Shown in pieces: positions 17,373 to 25,219 of a DNA stretch of 64,000 nucleotides. Each line of letters starts with the position of its first letter. Within the stretch, counting starts at the first letter, position 1. The DNA lies in contig CAMBSD010000003.1 in NCBI GenBank assembly GCA_945870425.1, positions 186,001 through 250,000 on the forward strand, written 5' to 3'. The stretch is from Chitinophaga pinensis (GTDB lineage: Bacteria > Bacteroidota > Bacteroidia > UKL13-3). The translations under genes were made by a program, and so were the position numbers. The notes under the pieces are model-generated. The model saw nothing but the letters and a program-made list of their open reading frames with translations. It had not been told where the DNA came from and did no database searches.

Positions 17373-18512
17373 ATGAAAGTTTATTTTGACAATGCTGCCA
17401 CAACCCCTTTAGACAAAGATGTAGCAGATGAAATGTATAAAGTGATGTGTGAAGATTTTGGAAACCCATCTTCAACCCATTCTCATGGTCGTCAAGTGCG
17501 CACGCTTATCGAAGACGCACGGAGAACAGTGGCTCGTTTGCTCAATTGCGCACCTGGTGAAATATTTTTCACTTCAGGAGGTACAGAAGCTGATAACATG
17601 TCTATTAGACAATCTGTTCTAACTGGTGAAATTAAAAACATCATTTCATCTAAAATTGAACATCATGCTGTATTGCATACGGTTGAAGAGTTAGCACATC
17701 AAGGAAAAGTAAATCTTCATTTCGTGAACTTGCTTCCTAACGGACATATAGACCTAAATCATTTAGAAGAATTGCTATCAGCTAATGCAAATGCATTGGT
17801 GAGTTTGATGCATGCTAATAACGAAATTGGTAATCTATTAGATATTGATAAAGTAGGGGAGATGTGCCTTAAGTACTCGGCATTTTTCCATTGCGACACT
17901 GTTCAAACCATCGGTCATTACCCTTTAGATTTGGCAAAAACGTATATCAATTTTTTGGCTTGTGCTGCTCATAAATTCAATGGCCCTAAAGGTATTGGGT
18001 TTGTTTATATAAATAGCAAAAGTAAAATTTCACCTTTCATAACAGGTGGTGCACAAGAACGCAATATGCGTGGAGGAACTGAAAATGTGTATGGTATCAT
18101 TGGACTTGCTAAAGCATTAGAATTGGCTTATGCCAACCTTGAGCATGAACAAAAACATATTCAAGACATAAAAACCTATATGATTGAAAAGTTAAGAGCC
18201 AATATTGATGGCATCACTTTCAATGGTGACACCGAAGGTAGTTCTCTTTATACTGTTTTGAATGCCAATTTTCCACCGACCCCTATTGCGGAGATGATAT
18301 TGTTTAAACTCGATATCGCAGGTATTTCATGTTCGGGTGGTAGTGCATGCTCAAGCGGAAGCAATGTTGGTTCGCATGTTTTGGGAGCATTGAATGTATC
18401 TCCTGATAGACCAAGTGTTCGTTTTTCATTTGGCAAACAAAATACCAAAGAAGAAGTAGACTTTGTGGTTGAAAAATTGAAAGAAATGCTTGCCCTAAAA
18501 GCTACAGCTTAA
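17373..18512 (+). CDS. Cysteine desulfurase (NifS/IscS class)
   Basis: 379 residues. A PLP enzyme that removes sulfur from cysteine as an enzyme persulfide for Fe-S clusters and thio-modified tRNA. Visible: YFDNAATTPLD at the N-terminus, FTSGGTEADNMSI (about 68-80), the PLP-binding Lys in AAHKFNGPKGIG (about 204), RGGTENVYG, and the persulfide Cys in SCSGGSACSSGS (about 328). The mobile loop is of NifS/IscS (group I) type. It probably shares a transcript with agmatinase upstream and the DUF3078 gene 17 bases downstream. Confidence 0.95.
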   Translation: MKVYFDNAATTPLDKDVADEMYKVMCEDFGNPSSTHSHGRQVRTLIEDARRTVARLLNCAPGEIFFTSGGTEADNMSIRQSVLTGEIKNIISSKIEHHAVLHTVEELAHQGKVNLHFVNLLPNGHIDLNHLEELLSANANALVSLMHANNEIGNLLDIDKVGEMCLKYSAFFHCDTVQTIGHYPLDLAKTYINFLACAAHKFNGPKGIGFVYINSKSKISPFITGGAQERNMRGGTENVYGIIGLAKALELAYANLEHEQKHIQDIKTYMIEKLRANIDGITFNGDTEGSSLYTVLNANFPPTPIAEMILFKLDIAGISCSGGSACSSGSNVGSHVLGALNVSPDRPSVRFSFGKQNTKEEVDFVVEKLKEMLALKATA

Positions 18513-18529
18513 TCTTTAAAATCTACATT

Positions 18530-19406
18530 ATGAAAAAAATACAACTCCTCACGTTACTATTACTCGAATAGATTAATAGCGCAAAACCCTGACAGCGAAA
18601 TTATCAAGCCTTTATCCTATTGGAAGCACAAGGTTCAAACAGGTGTTAATATTTCTCAATCGAGTTTTTCATCAAATTGGAAAGCAGGTGGGGCAAACAA
18701 TATATCTTTGGGTAGCTTTTTCAATTTGTTAAGCAAATATGAAAAACAAAACTGGAATGTGGCTAGCGATCTTCAACTCGCATTAGGTTTTTTGAACAAT
18801 GGAACCGCTACACGTAAAACATCCGATCGTATTTTTTATGATTTTAAATTGGGATATAATATTTCAAGTAAATGGGATTTATTCGTATCAACTAACTTTC
18901 AAACACAATTTACTGATGGATTTCTTTATGATAAAGCCGCAGATAAAGGCGATTCATTAATTTCAACCTTTATGTCACCTGGATACTTAACAACTTCATT
19001 GGGTTTGGAGTATAGGCCAACTACTTATTTATCTGGACGATTTGGTGTAGGAACTTTGCGTCAAACTTTTGTACTAAATGATAATTTTTCGAAGTTAGGC
19101 ATGTATGGTGTAGACAAAGGAAGTAATATCCGAAACCAAGCCATCCTTCAAATGGTTTGGAATTTTGATAAAGATATCGCAAAAAATATTAACCTTAAAG
19201 TTCGTTCTCAGTCTTTCTGGGATTATATCAAATTTGACAAGCCTGGAAGCCTAGCACAACGTTTGGATATTAACTTAGCCATGAAGGTAAACAAATACAT
19301 TAGTACAAATATTCAAGCAGTGGCTTTGTATGATTATGATCAAGACAAGGATTGGCAAACATCTCAAATTCTTGCCTTGGGAATCTTATATAATTGGGAA
19401 AAATAA
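18530..19406 (+). pseudogene. DUF3078 outer-membrane-type protein gene, frameshifted behind the signal peptide
   Basis: The ATG at 18530 starts a signal peptide MKKIQLLTLLLLE that runs into a TAG at 18569. The rest of the protein is intact in the +1 frame: IAQNPDSEIIKPLSYWKH, then VNISQSSFSSNWKAGGAN, the GTATRKTSDRIFYD region and a C-terminal QILALGILYNWEK, all typical of DUF3078 (a barrel-like family of Bacteroidota). The shift lies between about 18555 and 18575, just before the expected cleavage site. The 7-A run at the start is not responsible, because changing it would destroy the signal peptide. A TTG at 18708 is the only in-frame start of the long part and would give an unexported fragment. 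So the gene is either inactivated or the base count is wrong here. Confidence 0.75.
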
Positions 19407-19426
19407 GATCAAGTAATTTATTACTG

Positions 19427-19454
19427 AAGACACTCAATAGGGTGTCTTTTTTTT
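19427..19454 (+). terminator. Intrinsic terminator of the agmatinase-desulfurase-DUF3078 unit
   Basis: AAGACAC and GTGTCTT form the stem with TCAATAGG as loop, followed by a run of T. It lies 21 bases after the DUF3078 stop. Confidence 0.85.
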
Positions 19455-19522
19455 GCAAATTAATTATATATTTGATTACACTATTTTTTAATCAACTCTA
19501 AAACTATTTCGAATAGTAGCCT

Positions 19523-20095
19523 ATGGATAGTAAAAATCTAAAAAGGATATTATCATCATTGCAAAAAGAAGAAGTACTTCATTCACTCAAAAAACGATTT
19601 GAGTTAAACATGAATCGACATGAAAGATTAAATTGGTTGGATGTGAAAACTAAATTGGATTTATATCCTGAAAAATTATACATCCTAAATGAAATGGAAA
19701 TAACAGGTGGAGAGCCTGATGTGATAGATTATGATGCTAAAAGCATAGAATATGTTTTATGTGATTGTGCCGCTGAAAGTCCAAAAGGAAGAAGGAGTTT
19801 GTGTTACGATAGAATGGCATTGAATGCAAGAAAAGAAAATAAACCTCAAAATAGTGCTACGGATGTAGCAGCAGAAATGGGGATTAAAATTTTGAATGAA
19901 GAGCAATATCGTAAACTACAACAATTAGGAAATTTTGATACAAAAACATCCAGTTGGATTGAAACACCGTCATCCATAAGAAAATTGGGAGGTGCCATTT
20001 TCGCAGATTTTAGGTACGGTCAAGTTTTCGTATACCACAATGGCGCTGACTCGTATTATGCGGCAAGAGGTTTTAGGGGCATTTTAACAGTTTAA
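19523..20095 (+). CDS. DUF4256 family protein
   Basis: 190 residues, soluble. The core matches DUF4256: RFELNMNRHERLNW (about 25-40), EMEITGGEPDVIDY (about 55-68), YVLCDCAAESPKGRRSLCYD (about 77-96), AAEMGIKILNEEQYRKLQ (about 118-135) and FADFRYGQVFVYHNGADSYY near the C-terminus. The Cys-rich DCAAESPKGRRSLC segment is conserved in the family; function is unknown. The YdeI gene follows after 17 bases, likely an operon. Confidence 0.9.
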   Translation: MDSKNLKRILSSLQKEEVLHSLKKRFELNMNRHERLNWLDVKTKLDLYPEKLYILNEMEITGGEPDVIDYDAKSIEYVLCDCAAESPKGRRSLCYDRMALNARKENKPQNSATDVAAEMGIKILNEEQYRKLQQLGNFDTKTSSWIETPSSIRKLGGAIFADFRYGQVFVYHNGADSYYAARGFRGILTV

Positions 20096-20112
20096 CTCAA
20101 ACAATAGCAGAT

Positions 20113-20703
20113 ATGGAAGGCATAAATGCAAAGGTCAATTTCTACTTCGAAAAAGAAGCTAGGTGGCAAGAAGAAGTTAAACAACTTAGAGTTATTGCAA
20201 TTGAATGTAACTTATTTGAACAGCTGAAGTGGGGGACACCATGCTACACTTTAAATGGAAGTAATATTGTATTAATTCATACCTTTAAAGAATATTGTGC
20301 ATTCTTGTTTTTCAAAGGGGCTTTAATGAAAGACGAAAAGGGAATCTTGATTCAACAAAGTAAGAATGTGCAATCGGCACGACAAATTCGTTTTACTAGT
20401 TTGAAAGAAATCAACCTTCTGAAAAAAGATTTGAAAGCTTATATTCTCCAAGCAATAGAAATAGAAAAATCAGGCGCTAAAGTGGATCTAAAAAAGGTTT
20501 CTGAATTGGAAAGGGCTGAAGAGTTTCAAACAAAATTAGATGAAATGCCTGATCTCAAAAAAGCTTTCGAATCTCTGACTCCAGGCAGACAAAGAGCTTA
20601 CCTACTTCATTTTTCGCAACCTAAACAATCCCAAACGAGAGAATCAAGGGTTCTTAAATATATTCCTCAAATGCTTAATGGTAAGGGTTTAAATGATATC
20701 TAG
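20113..20703 (+). CDS. YdeI-like protein (DUF1801 plus OmdA domain)
   Basis: 196 residues in two parts. Residues 1-120 are a DUF1801 domain (QLKWGTPCYTLNGSNIVLIH, FLFFKGALMKD). Residues 135-196 are the OmdA/YdeI domain (FQTKLDEMPDLKKAFESLTP, GRQRAYLLHFSQPKQSQTR, then P-Q-M-L-N-G-K-G-L-N-D). Relatives in Bacillus and E. coli are linked to survival of cationic peptides or to a porin, but the molecular function is not known. The reading frame is complete. Confidence 0.9.
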   Translation: MEGINAKVNFYFEKEARWQEEVKQLRVIAIECNLFEQLKWGTPCYTLNGSNIVLIHTFKEYCAFLFFKGALMKDEKGILIQQSKNVQSARQIRFTSLKEINLLKKDLKAYILQAIEIEKSGAKVDLKKVSELERAEEFQTKLDEMPDLKKAFESLTPGRQRAYLLHFSQPKQSQTRESRVLKYIPQMLNGKGLNDI

Positions 20704-20721
20704 AAGAGTTTAGTACTTTGT

Positions 20722-21210
20722 TTAATATTTTTGCACTTCATCATGAAAAAACTCAAGTGAAACACCTGCTTTATTTAGCATTTCCTCACTTTCTCCACCA
20801 GCATGGTATTTGCGTTCACATACAACCCGCTTTATGCCACAATTAATAATGAGCATAGCACATACCCTGCAAGGAGTCATTCTGCAATATAATGTCGCAC
20901 CATCTAGAGCCACACCATTTTTAGCTGCTTGGCAAATGGCATTTTGCTCTGCATGCACCGTTCTAACGCAATGTTCAGTAATGCTGTCATCTTCATGGAT
21001 CATTTTTTTCATTTGATGACCCACTTCATCACAATGGGGAAGACCAATTGGAGAGCCTACATATCCAGTAACAAGCAATTGATTATCGCGTGCAATCACA
21101 CAGCCACTTCTGCCTCTGCCGCATGTGGCACGCTTACTGATGGCCTCCATTACTTCCATGAAATATTCATCCCAAGTAGGACGTATATATTTTTCTTCTT
21201 TAATACTCAT
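20722..21210 (-). CDS. Deoxycytidylate (dCMP) deaminase
   Basis: 162 residues. It converts dCMP to dUMP, the substrate of thymidylate synthase. The zinc site is complete: VHAEQNAICQAA (His and catalytic Glu, about 85-96) and TPCRVCAMLIINCG (two Cys, about 112-125). RGRSGCVIARDNQLLVTGYVG and GLPHCDE (allosteric/substrate part of dCMP deaminases of the ComEB type) are also seen. The next gene upstream on the same strand, after 11 bases, is a P-loop kinase. Confidence 0.93.
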   Translation of the reverse strand: MSIKEEKYIRPTWDEYFMEVMEAISKRATCGRGRSGCVIARDNQLLVTGYVGSPIGLPHCDEVGHQMKKMIHEDDSITEHCVRTVHAEQNAICQAAKNGVALDGATLYCRMTPCRVCAMLIINCGIKRVVCERKYHAGGESEEMLNKAGVSLEFFHDEVQKY

Positions 21211-21221
21211 GATCTTTTGAA

Positions 21222-21773
21222 TTAAATGGCCTCTATAACCTTATCTATTTGTTGATACAATCCTTCAAAACTACTGTTATTGGTAAAGTGGTAATCTGCT
21301 AACTTCATACAAGCACTTAAATTTTGTTTATTGGGGTCGCTTGATGTCATTTCGCGATCCTCATTCTCAGAAAAAGTTTCATATGAAACCATATCGGTCT
21401 CTGAGCCTCTTAAGAGAATGCGCTCATATCTTATTTTTCTATCCGTATCAACTGAGAATAAATAAAAATTTCCTTTGGATTTCAATGCGGTTACTTCACC
21501 AACAGTCCTAATACTTTCTATAATACAATTTGAACCGCTTTCTTGGGCTTCTTTTAGCAACTCTTCTGCAATATAGCTTGGGCCATTCTCAGCCCTAAGT
21601 TGATTTGCAGTCTGCACCATATTATCTCTATTTACTTCTTTTCCTTGCGCATTAATTGCCTTAATAAGATATGCTCTTACCGAAAAATGCGTAAAGCCAT
21701 GTTTATTGGTAAGGTATTCTACTATGGTGCCTTTGCCTGCCCCTAAAGTTCCTGTTATGCCTATTATTTTCAC
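21222..21773 (-). CDS. P-loop nucleoside/nucleotide kinase-like protein
   Basis: 183 residues. GITGTLGAGKGTIVEYL at residues 5-21 is a Walker A of the nucleoside monophosphate kinase or dephospho-CoA kinase type; IIESIRTVGEV (about 85-95) may carry Walker B, and RYERILLRG with the SENEDREM segment forms the lid. FSVRAYLIKAI in the NMP-binding region recalls deoxynucleotide kinases. The gene sits 11 bases upstream of dCMP deaminase; in yeast Dcd1 a similar P-loop domain is fused in front of the deaminase, which suggests a role in deoxynucleotide supply. Substrate not proven. Confidence 0.75.
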   Translation of the reverse strand: MKIIGITGTLGAGKGTIVEYLTNKHGFTHFSVRAYLIKAINAQGKEVNRDNMVQTANQLRAENGPSYIAEELLKEAQESGSNCIIESIRTVGEVTALKSKGNFYLFSVDTDRKIRYERILLRGSETDMVSYETFSENEDREMTSSDPNKQNLSACMKLADYHFTNNSSFEGLYQQIDKVIEAI

Positions 21774-21809
21774 TAGATTCTAAAATAAATTTGAATTCCC
21801 GTTTTCTAC

Positions 21810-23066
21810 TTAGTCCATTTCAAAATAATCCAATTCTTTTGAAAAAGTTTCCTTTACATAGAGAGCAGCAATTAGCGACAGTGCAATGCATACTCCTCCA
21901 ACGCTTAAAGCTGCATAACCTACGCCAATCATAGGGATTAGACCATGAAAAGATTGAGTAATAGGAACAGTAGCACCTCTAACAAAATTAGGAGCTGTAT
22001 TGGCTACTGTACTGCGAAGATTGGTTCCAAATTGTTCAGACGCCACCGTAACAAACAATGCCCAGAATCCTGTACTGGCACCTAATAAGAAGCACATGAA
22101 ATGAAACCAATCTATACTTACATTAAATTTAAAAAGATATAAACTTACTGATGCGCTTAAAATGGCTAAATAGATATATATAACTTTTTTTCTACTTTTT
22201 AAAAGTTGACTTAAAGCGCCACTTAACAAATCTCCAATCGACAAACCAATATAACTCCACATTACGCTGTCGCCTACAATTACCTCGCCATCTGTAACGC
22301 CTACATATTTAGCAATTACATGGCTTTGGTTAATTAATACGCCCACTACAAACCAAATTGGTAGTCCTATGGCCACGGATGCAATGTATTTGAAGGCTCT
22401 TTCTTTGCTGCTAAATAACTGGAAGAAATTTCCTTTTTGTAGGTTTTGTCTTCTCATGCTTTTAAACATACCACTCTCAAAAGCACCCACCCTTAATAAC
22501 AAAAGAAAAATACCTAATAAACCTCCAACAATATAAGCCATTTGCCAGGCCTTCATATCCAATTCAAAATATTCGGCAATATCTCCGCCACTTCCACCAA
22601 CAAGTCGAGCTGCTACTCCACCAAGGGCTCCAAAAGTTACAATTACCATGGTTCCCCATCCGCGATTTTCTTTATCCATGCTTTCTACAACCAAGGTGAT
22701 ACCAGCACCAAGTTCACCTGCAAGCCCAATACCTGCAATTACCCTGCAAATGGCATAACTAGTCGTATCTGTGACAAAAGCATTAGCAAGATTAGCAAGA
22801 GAATAGAGTAAGATAGATCCAAAAAGCACTTGAATACGCCCCTTCTTATCCCCTAATATGCCCCATAAAAGGCCACCAATAAGCATTCCGGTCATTTGCC
22901 AGTTGAAAAGTGAAACATCATATTCTTGAAGAATATCTCCAGATAGGCCCAAGGTTTCGAGGCTTTCTTTTTTTACTACATTAAATAAAACGAGATCGTA
23001 AATATCTACAAAGTAGCCTAGGGCTGCTACTACTAATAATGTCCAAGCATTTTTTCCGTTGTTCAT
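21810..23066 (-). CDS. Major facilitator superfamily transporter
   Basis: 418 residues with about 12 hydrophobic segments. The conserved loop 2-3 motif GDKKGRIQVLFGS (about 72-84) and the RVIAGIGLAGELGAGITLV segment of helix 4-5 identify the metabolite:H+ symporter/SV2-like branch. The central cytoplasmic loop has SMRRQNLQKGNFFQLF. The end KETFSKELDYFEMD is cytoplasmic. Substrate unknown (sugars, aromatic acids or organic acids are all possible). It lies 36 bases upstream of the P-loop kinase on the same strand. Confidence 0.88.
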   Translation of the reverse strand: MNNGKNAWTLLVVAALGYFVDIYDLVLFNVVKKESLETLGLSGDILQEYDVSLFNWQMTGMLIGGLLWGILGDKKGRIQVLFGSILLYSLANLANAFVTDTTSYAICRVIAGIGLAGELGAGITLVVESMDKENRGWGTMVIVTFGALGGVAARLVGGSGGDIAEYFELDMKAWQMAYIVGGLLGIFLLLLRVGAFESGMFKSMRRQNLQKGNFFQLFSSKERAFKYIASVAIGLPIWFVVGVLINQSHVIAKYVGVTDGEVIVGDSVMWSYIGLSIGDLLSGALSQLLKSRKKVIYIYLAILSASVSLYLFKFNVSIDWFHFMCFLLGASTGFWALFVTVASEQFGTNLRSTVANTAPNFVRGATVPITQSFHGLIPMIGVGYAALSVGGVCIALSLIAALYVKETFSKELDYFEMD

Positions 23067-23165
23067 ATTGGCTAAATATGCTCACAATGTATTAAAATCG
23101 GAAAAAGAAATGAAAAATACTTTTAAAGATTGTTGAGAATGGGACGAGATAAAGCCCATACATAG

Positions 23166-23247
23166 TGCTGCGAAAGAGATTCGAACTCTCACACCCTAAG
23201 GCACCACCCCCTCAAGATGGCGTGTCTACCAATTCCACCACCGCAGC
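23166..23247 (-). tRNA. tRNA-Leu (anticodon GAG)
   Basis: Reading the minus strand from 23247: acceptor GCTGCGG, D arm GTGGAATTGGTAGACAC, anticodon arm CCATC-TTGAGGG-GGTGG with anticodon GAG, a variable arm of class II length (TGCCTTAGGGTGT), T arm GAGAG-TTCGAAT-CTCTT, acceptor TCGCAGC and discriminator A. All stems close. CCA is not encoded. The long variable arm and the GAG anticodon make it tRNA-Leu for CUC/CUU. It stands alone between the MFS gene and thx. Confidence 0.95.
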
Positions 23248-23272
23248 TTTTGCTTAATTACTTAAGCAATAA

Positions 23273-23389
23273 CTACGCGGCTTTACCGGTAATTTTGTTT
23301 TTTAATTTTAAAGCTTTGCGGCTACGTTTAACGCCAAATGAACCAATTTTCATTTTGCCTTTTTTTGAGCGAGTGTCCCCTTTTCCCAT
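23273..23389 (-). CDS. Small ribosomal subunit protein bTHX
   Basis: 38 residues, very basic: MGKGDTRSKKGKMKIGSFG, then VKRSRKALKLKNKITGKAA. The MGKGD(x)(R/K)(S/T)KKGK start is the signature of the Thx peptide that sits in the head of the 30S subunit in Thermus and is generally present in Bacteroidota. The frame ends 26 bases before the 5' end of tRNA-Leu, on the same strand, so one transcript could yield both. Confidence 0.88.
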   Translation of the reverse strand: MGKGDTRSKKGKMKIGSFGVKRSRKALKLKNKITGKAA

Positions 23390-23508
23390 AGTATTTTTTG
23401 TTTATAAATTAGTCTGTAAAAGTAGGCCTTTTTGTTGGAAATAAAAATAGTTACAACACAAGTATTGCTAAATACTTTGTTCTGTGAATGTAAATAAACG
23501 ATATTCGC

Positions 23509-23664
23509 TTACTTAATGATAGAAAATAGAATAGAAACCGCCTCTGTGGTTGCTGAAAAACTATCCACTACTGATTGGAAGTCGATAACAAAAGCTGTTA
23601 AAATAAATGTTAGGAAGACTATTAACATGTATCTGAATAAAACTGCGATTTGTAATTCTTGCAT
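23509..23664 (-). CDS. Small putative single-span membrane peptide, 51 aa
   Basis: The frame starts MQELQIAVLFRYMLIVFLTF and goes on ILTAFVIDFQSVVDSFSATT to EAVSILFSIIK. Residues 7-27 would span a membrane. It lies in a 395-base gap between thx and the aldose epimerase gene and is the only coherent frame there. No promoter or Shine-Dalgarno was recognised. Could be chance; nothing known about it. Confidence 0.3.
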   Translation of the reverse strand: MQELQIAVLFRYMLIVFLTFILTAFVIDFQSVVDSFSATTEAVSILFSIIK

Positions 23665-23784
23665 AACTTTTTGCGTTTATTTGTAAATCGAAAGTCTGAC
23701 TATTAATCATGCTGCGAAAGGGCTTTTCCATTACTTGGTGGATAATCTACTTTATTAGTCATAAAATTATATAAGTAACATAAA

Positions 23785-24663
23785 ATGTTGGAAAACGAAA
23801 TTAACAAAATTATCAACAATAGACTAGTAATTGCGACACAAGAAAAAGGAGCTGAATTAACTAGTATTTTATCGAAGAATAAAAATTATGAATTCCTATG
23901 GCAGGCGAGGCCTGAAGTGTGGTCTAGGCATGCACCTATACTATTTCCAATAGTAGGTAAATTATCCCAAAATAAAACCAAGTACCAAAATGAATTTTAT
24001 TCTCAAAGTCAGCATGGCTTTGCAAGGGATTTGCTATTTGAGTTAACGGAAATTTATGCCGACTTGTTGGTATTCAAACTCAAGTCGTCTGAACTAACAA
24101 AGAGCCAATTTCCATATGATTTTAATCTTTTTGTAGAGTATCAAATAATTGAGAATAGCCTGGTAGTTACTTATAAAATTCACAATACAGATGCTAAACC
24201 AATTTACTATAGCATTGGTGCACATCCAGGCTTTGCTTTGCCTGTCCATAAACTGAATGAGTATGTGATTGAATTTGAGCAAAAGGAGGAACTTAGAAGA
24301 TATTTATTAAGTGAGGGTCTATTCAACGGAGATACTGAATTAATAGGACTTAACATTAATTCGTTTCCACTTGATACTGCTCTTTTTGATAAGGATGCGA
24401 TAGTATTTAAGCACTTGAAATCATCATGGATTAAACTTAGACATTTGCATAGTAATTATGAAGTAAAAATGAGTATCGCTGGATGGCCTTATTTGGGCAT
24501 TTGGACAAAAGTTGGATGTGAAGAGTTTGTTTGCTTAGAGCCTTGGCAAGGATTAGCCGAATCCGTTGGTTTTAATGGCGATGCTAGTGAAAAGGAAGGT
24601 ATGAGGAAACTAGATGTTGATGCTATTGAAAGCTTTAGCTATACGATTGAATTCACTATTTAA
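23785..24663 (+). CDS. Aldose 1-epimerase family protein (LacX-like)
   Basis: 292 residues. A galactose-mutarotase-like beta-sandwich protein of the shorter LacX/YeaD branch. Visible: EFLWQARPEVWSRHAPILFP (about 37-57, substrate-cleft Arg and Trp), SQHGFAR (about 78, catalytic-type His), SIGAHPGF (about 147, second His) and VCLEPWQGLAES (about 252, Glu general base). It should act on the anomeric carbon of a hexose or hexose phosphate. The 3' end overlaps the convergent SRPBCC gene by eight bases. Confidence 0.87.
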   Translation: MLENEINKIINNRLVIATQEKGAELTSILSKNKNYEFLWQARPEVWSRHAPILFPIVGKLSQNKTKYQNEFYSQSQHGFARDLLFELTEIYADLLVFKLKSSELTKSQFPYDFNLFVEYQIIENSLVVTYKIHNTDAKPIYYSIGAHPGFALPVHKLNEYVIEFEQKEELRRYLLSEGLFNGDTELIGLNINSFPLDTALFDKDAIVFKHLKSSWIKLRHLHSNYEVKMSIAGWPYLGIWTKVGCEEFVCLEPWQGLAESVGFNGDASEKEGMRKLDVDAIESFSYTIEFTI

Positions 24664-25108
24664 ATAAATCGTTCAATACTTTTTCGCGGTAGGTAAAAAT
24701 CTCTTTCACGCGCTTATCCACAAACAAAGCGTGCAGGAGCGGGGCCATAATCCAACCTTTAGAGAGATAGGTGATTCTATCAATCATAATTGTTTTGCCT
24801 TCTTCTTCAGTAAAAATATGCTCGTGATACCACTTGGTGTATGGGCCTTTCAATTGTTGGTCGGCAAACTTATAGGGCGGATTCCATTCGCATATTTCTG
24901 TTTTCCATTTAAAAGGAATGCCACTTAATTTTATTTTATAGTCAATCAATGCGCCTTTTTTCATGGCAATAGGAGAGGGAGTTAATATTTCAAATTGCAA
25001 TTCGCTTGGTGTAAGTTTGTTTAAATTTTCAGCCTTACTAAAAAAAGCAAAGACTTCATCTAAAGGTTTATTAATACTTGTTTTGTATTCCAATACGCGT
25101 TCATTCAT
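24656..25108 (-). CDS. SRPBCC (START-like) ligand-binding protein
   Basis: 150 residues, helix-grip fold. The pattern ISIN-like KTSINKPLDEVFAFFSKAEN, LNKLTPSELQFEIL, a central PFKWKTEICEWNPPYKFAD (about 68-86) and GPYTKWYHEHIF then C-terminal helix is that of the CoxG/SRPBCC proteins that bind hydrophobic ligands. No catalytic motif. It faces the aldose epimerase gene. Confidence 0.85.
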   Translation of the reverse strand: MNERVLEYKTSINKPLDEVFAFFSKAENLNKLTPSELQFEILTPSPIAMKKGALIDYKIKLSGIPFKWKTEICEWNPPYKFADQQLKGPYTKWYHEHIFTEEEGKTIMIDRITYLSKGWIMAPLLHALFVDKRVKEIFTYREKVLNDLFK

Positions 25109-25219
25109 GTCTTATTAACGAGGGATTCCATATATTGTTTTGAAATTTCTTTGCATCCTGCAGTGTTTTTAATTCTGCCAATCCTTTAATCTTACGAGCA
25201 AAAGGCCTAAACTTGCAGC

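Noticed and set aside
18708-19406. DUF3078 protein starting at TTG 18708
   Set aside because: The family-typical N-terminal part lies upstream in the same frame, so the TTG is internal to a frameshifted gene.
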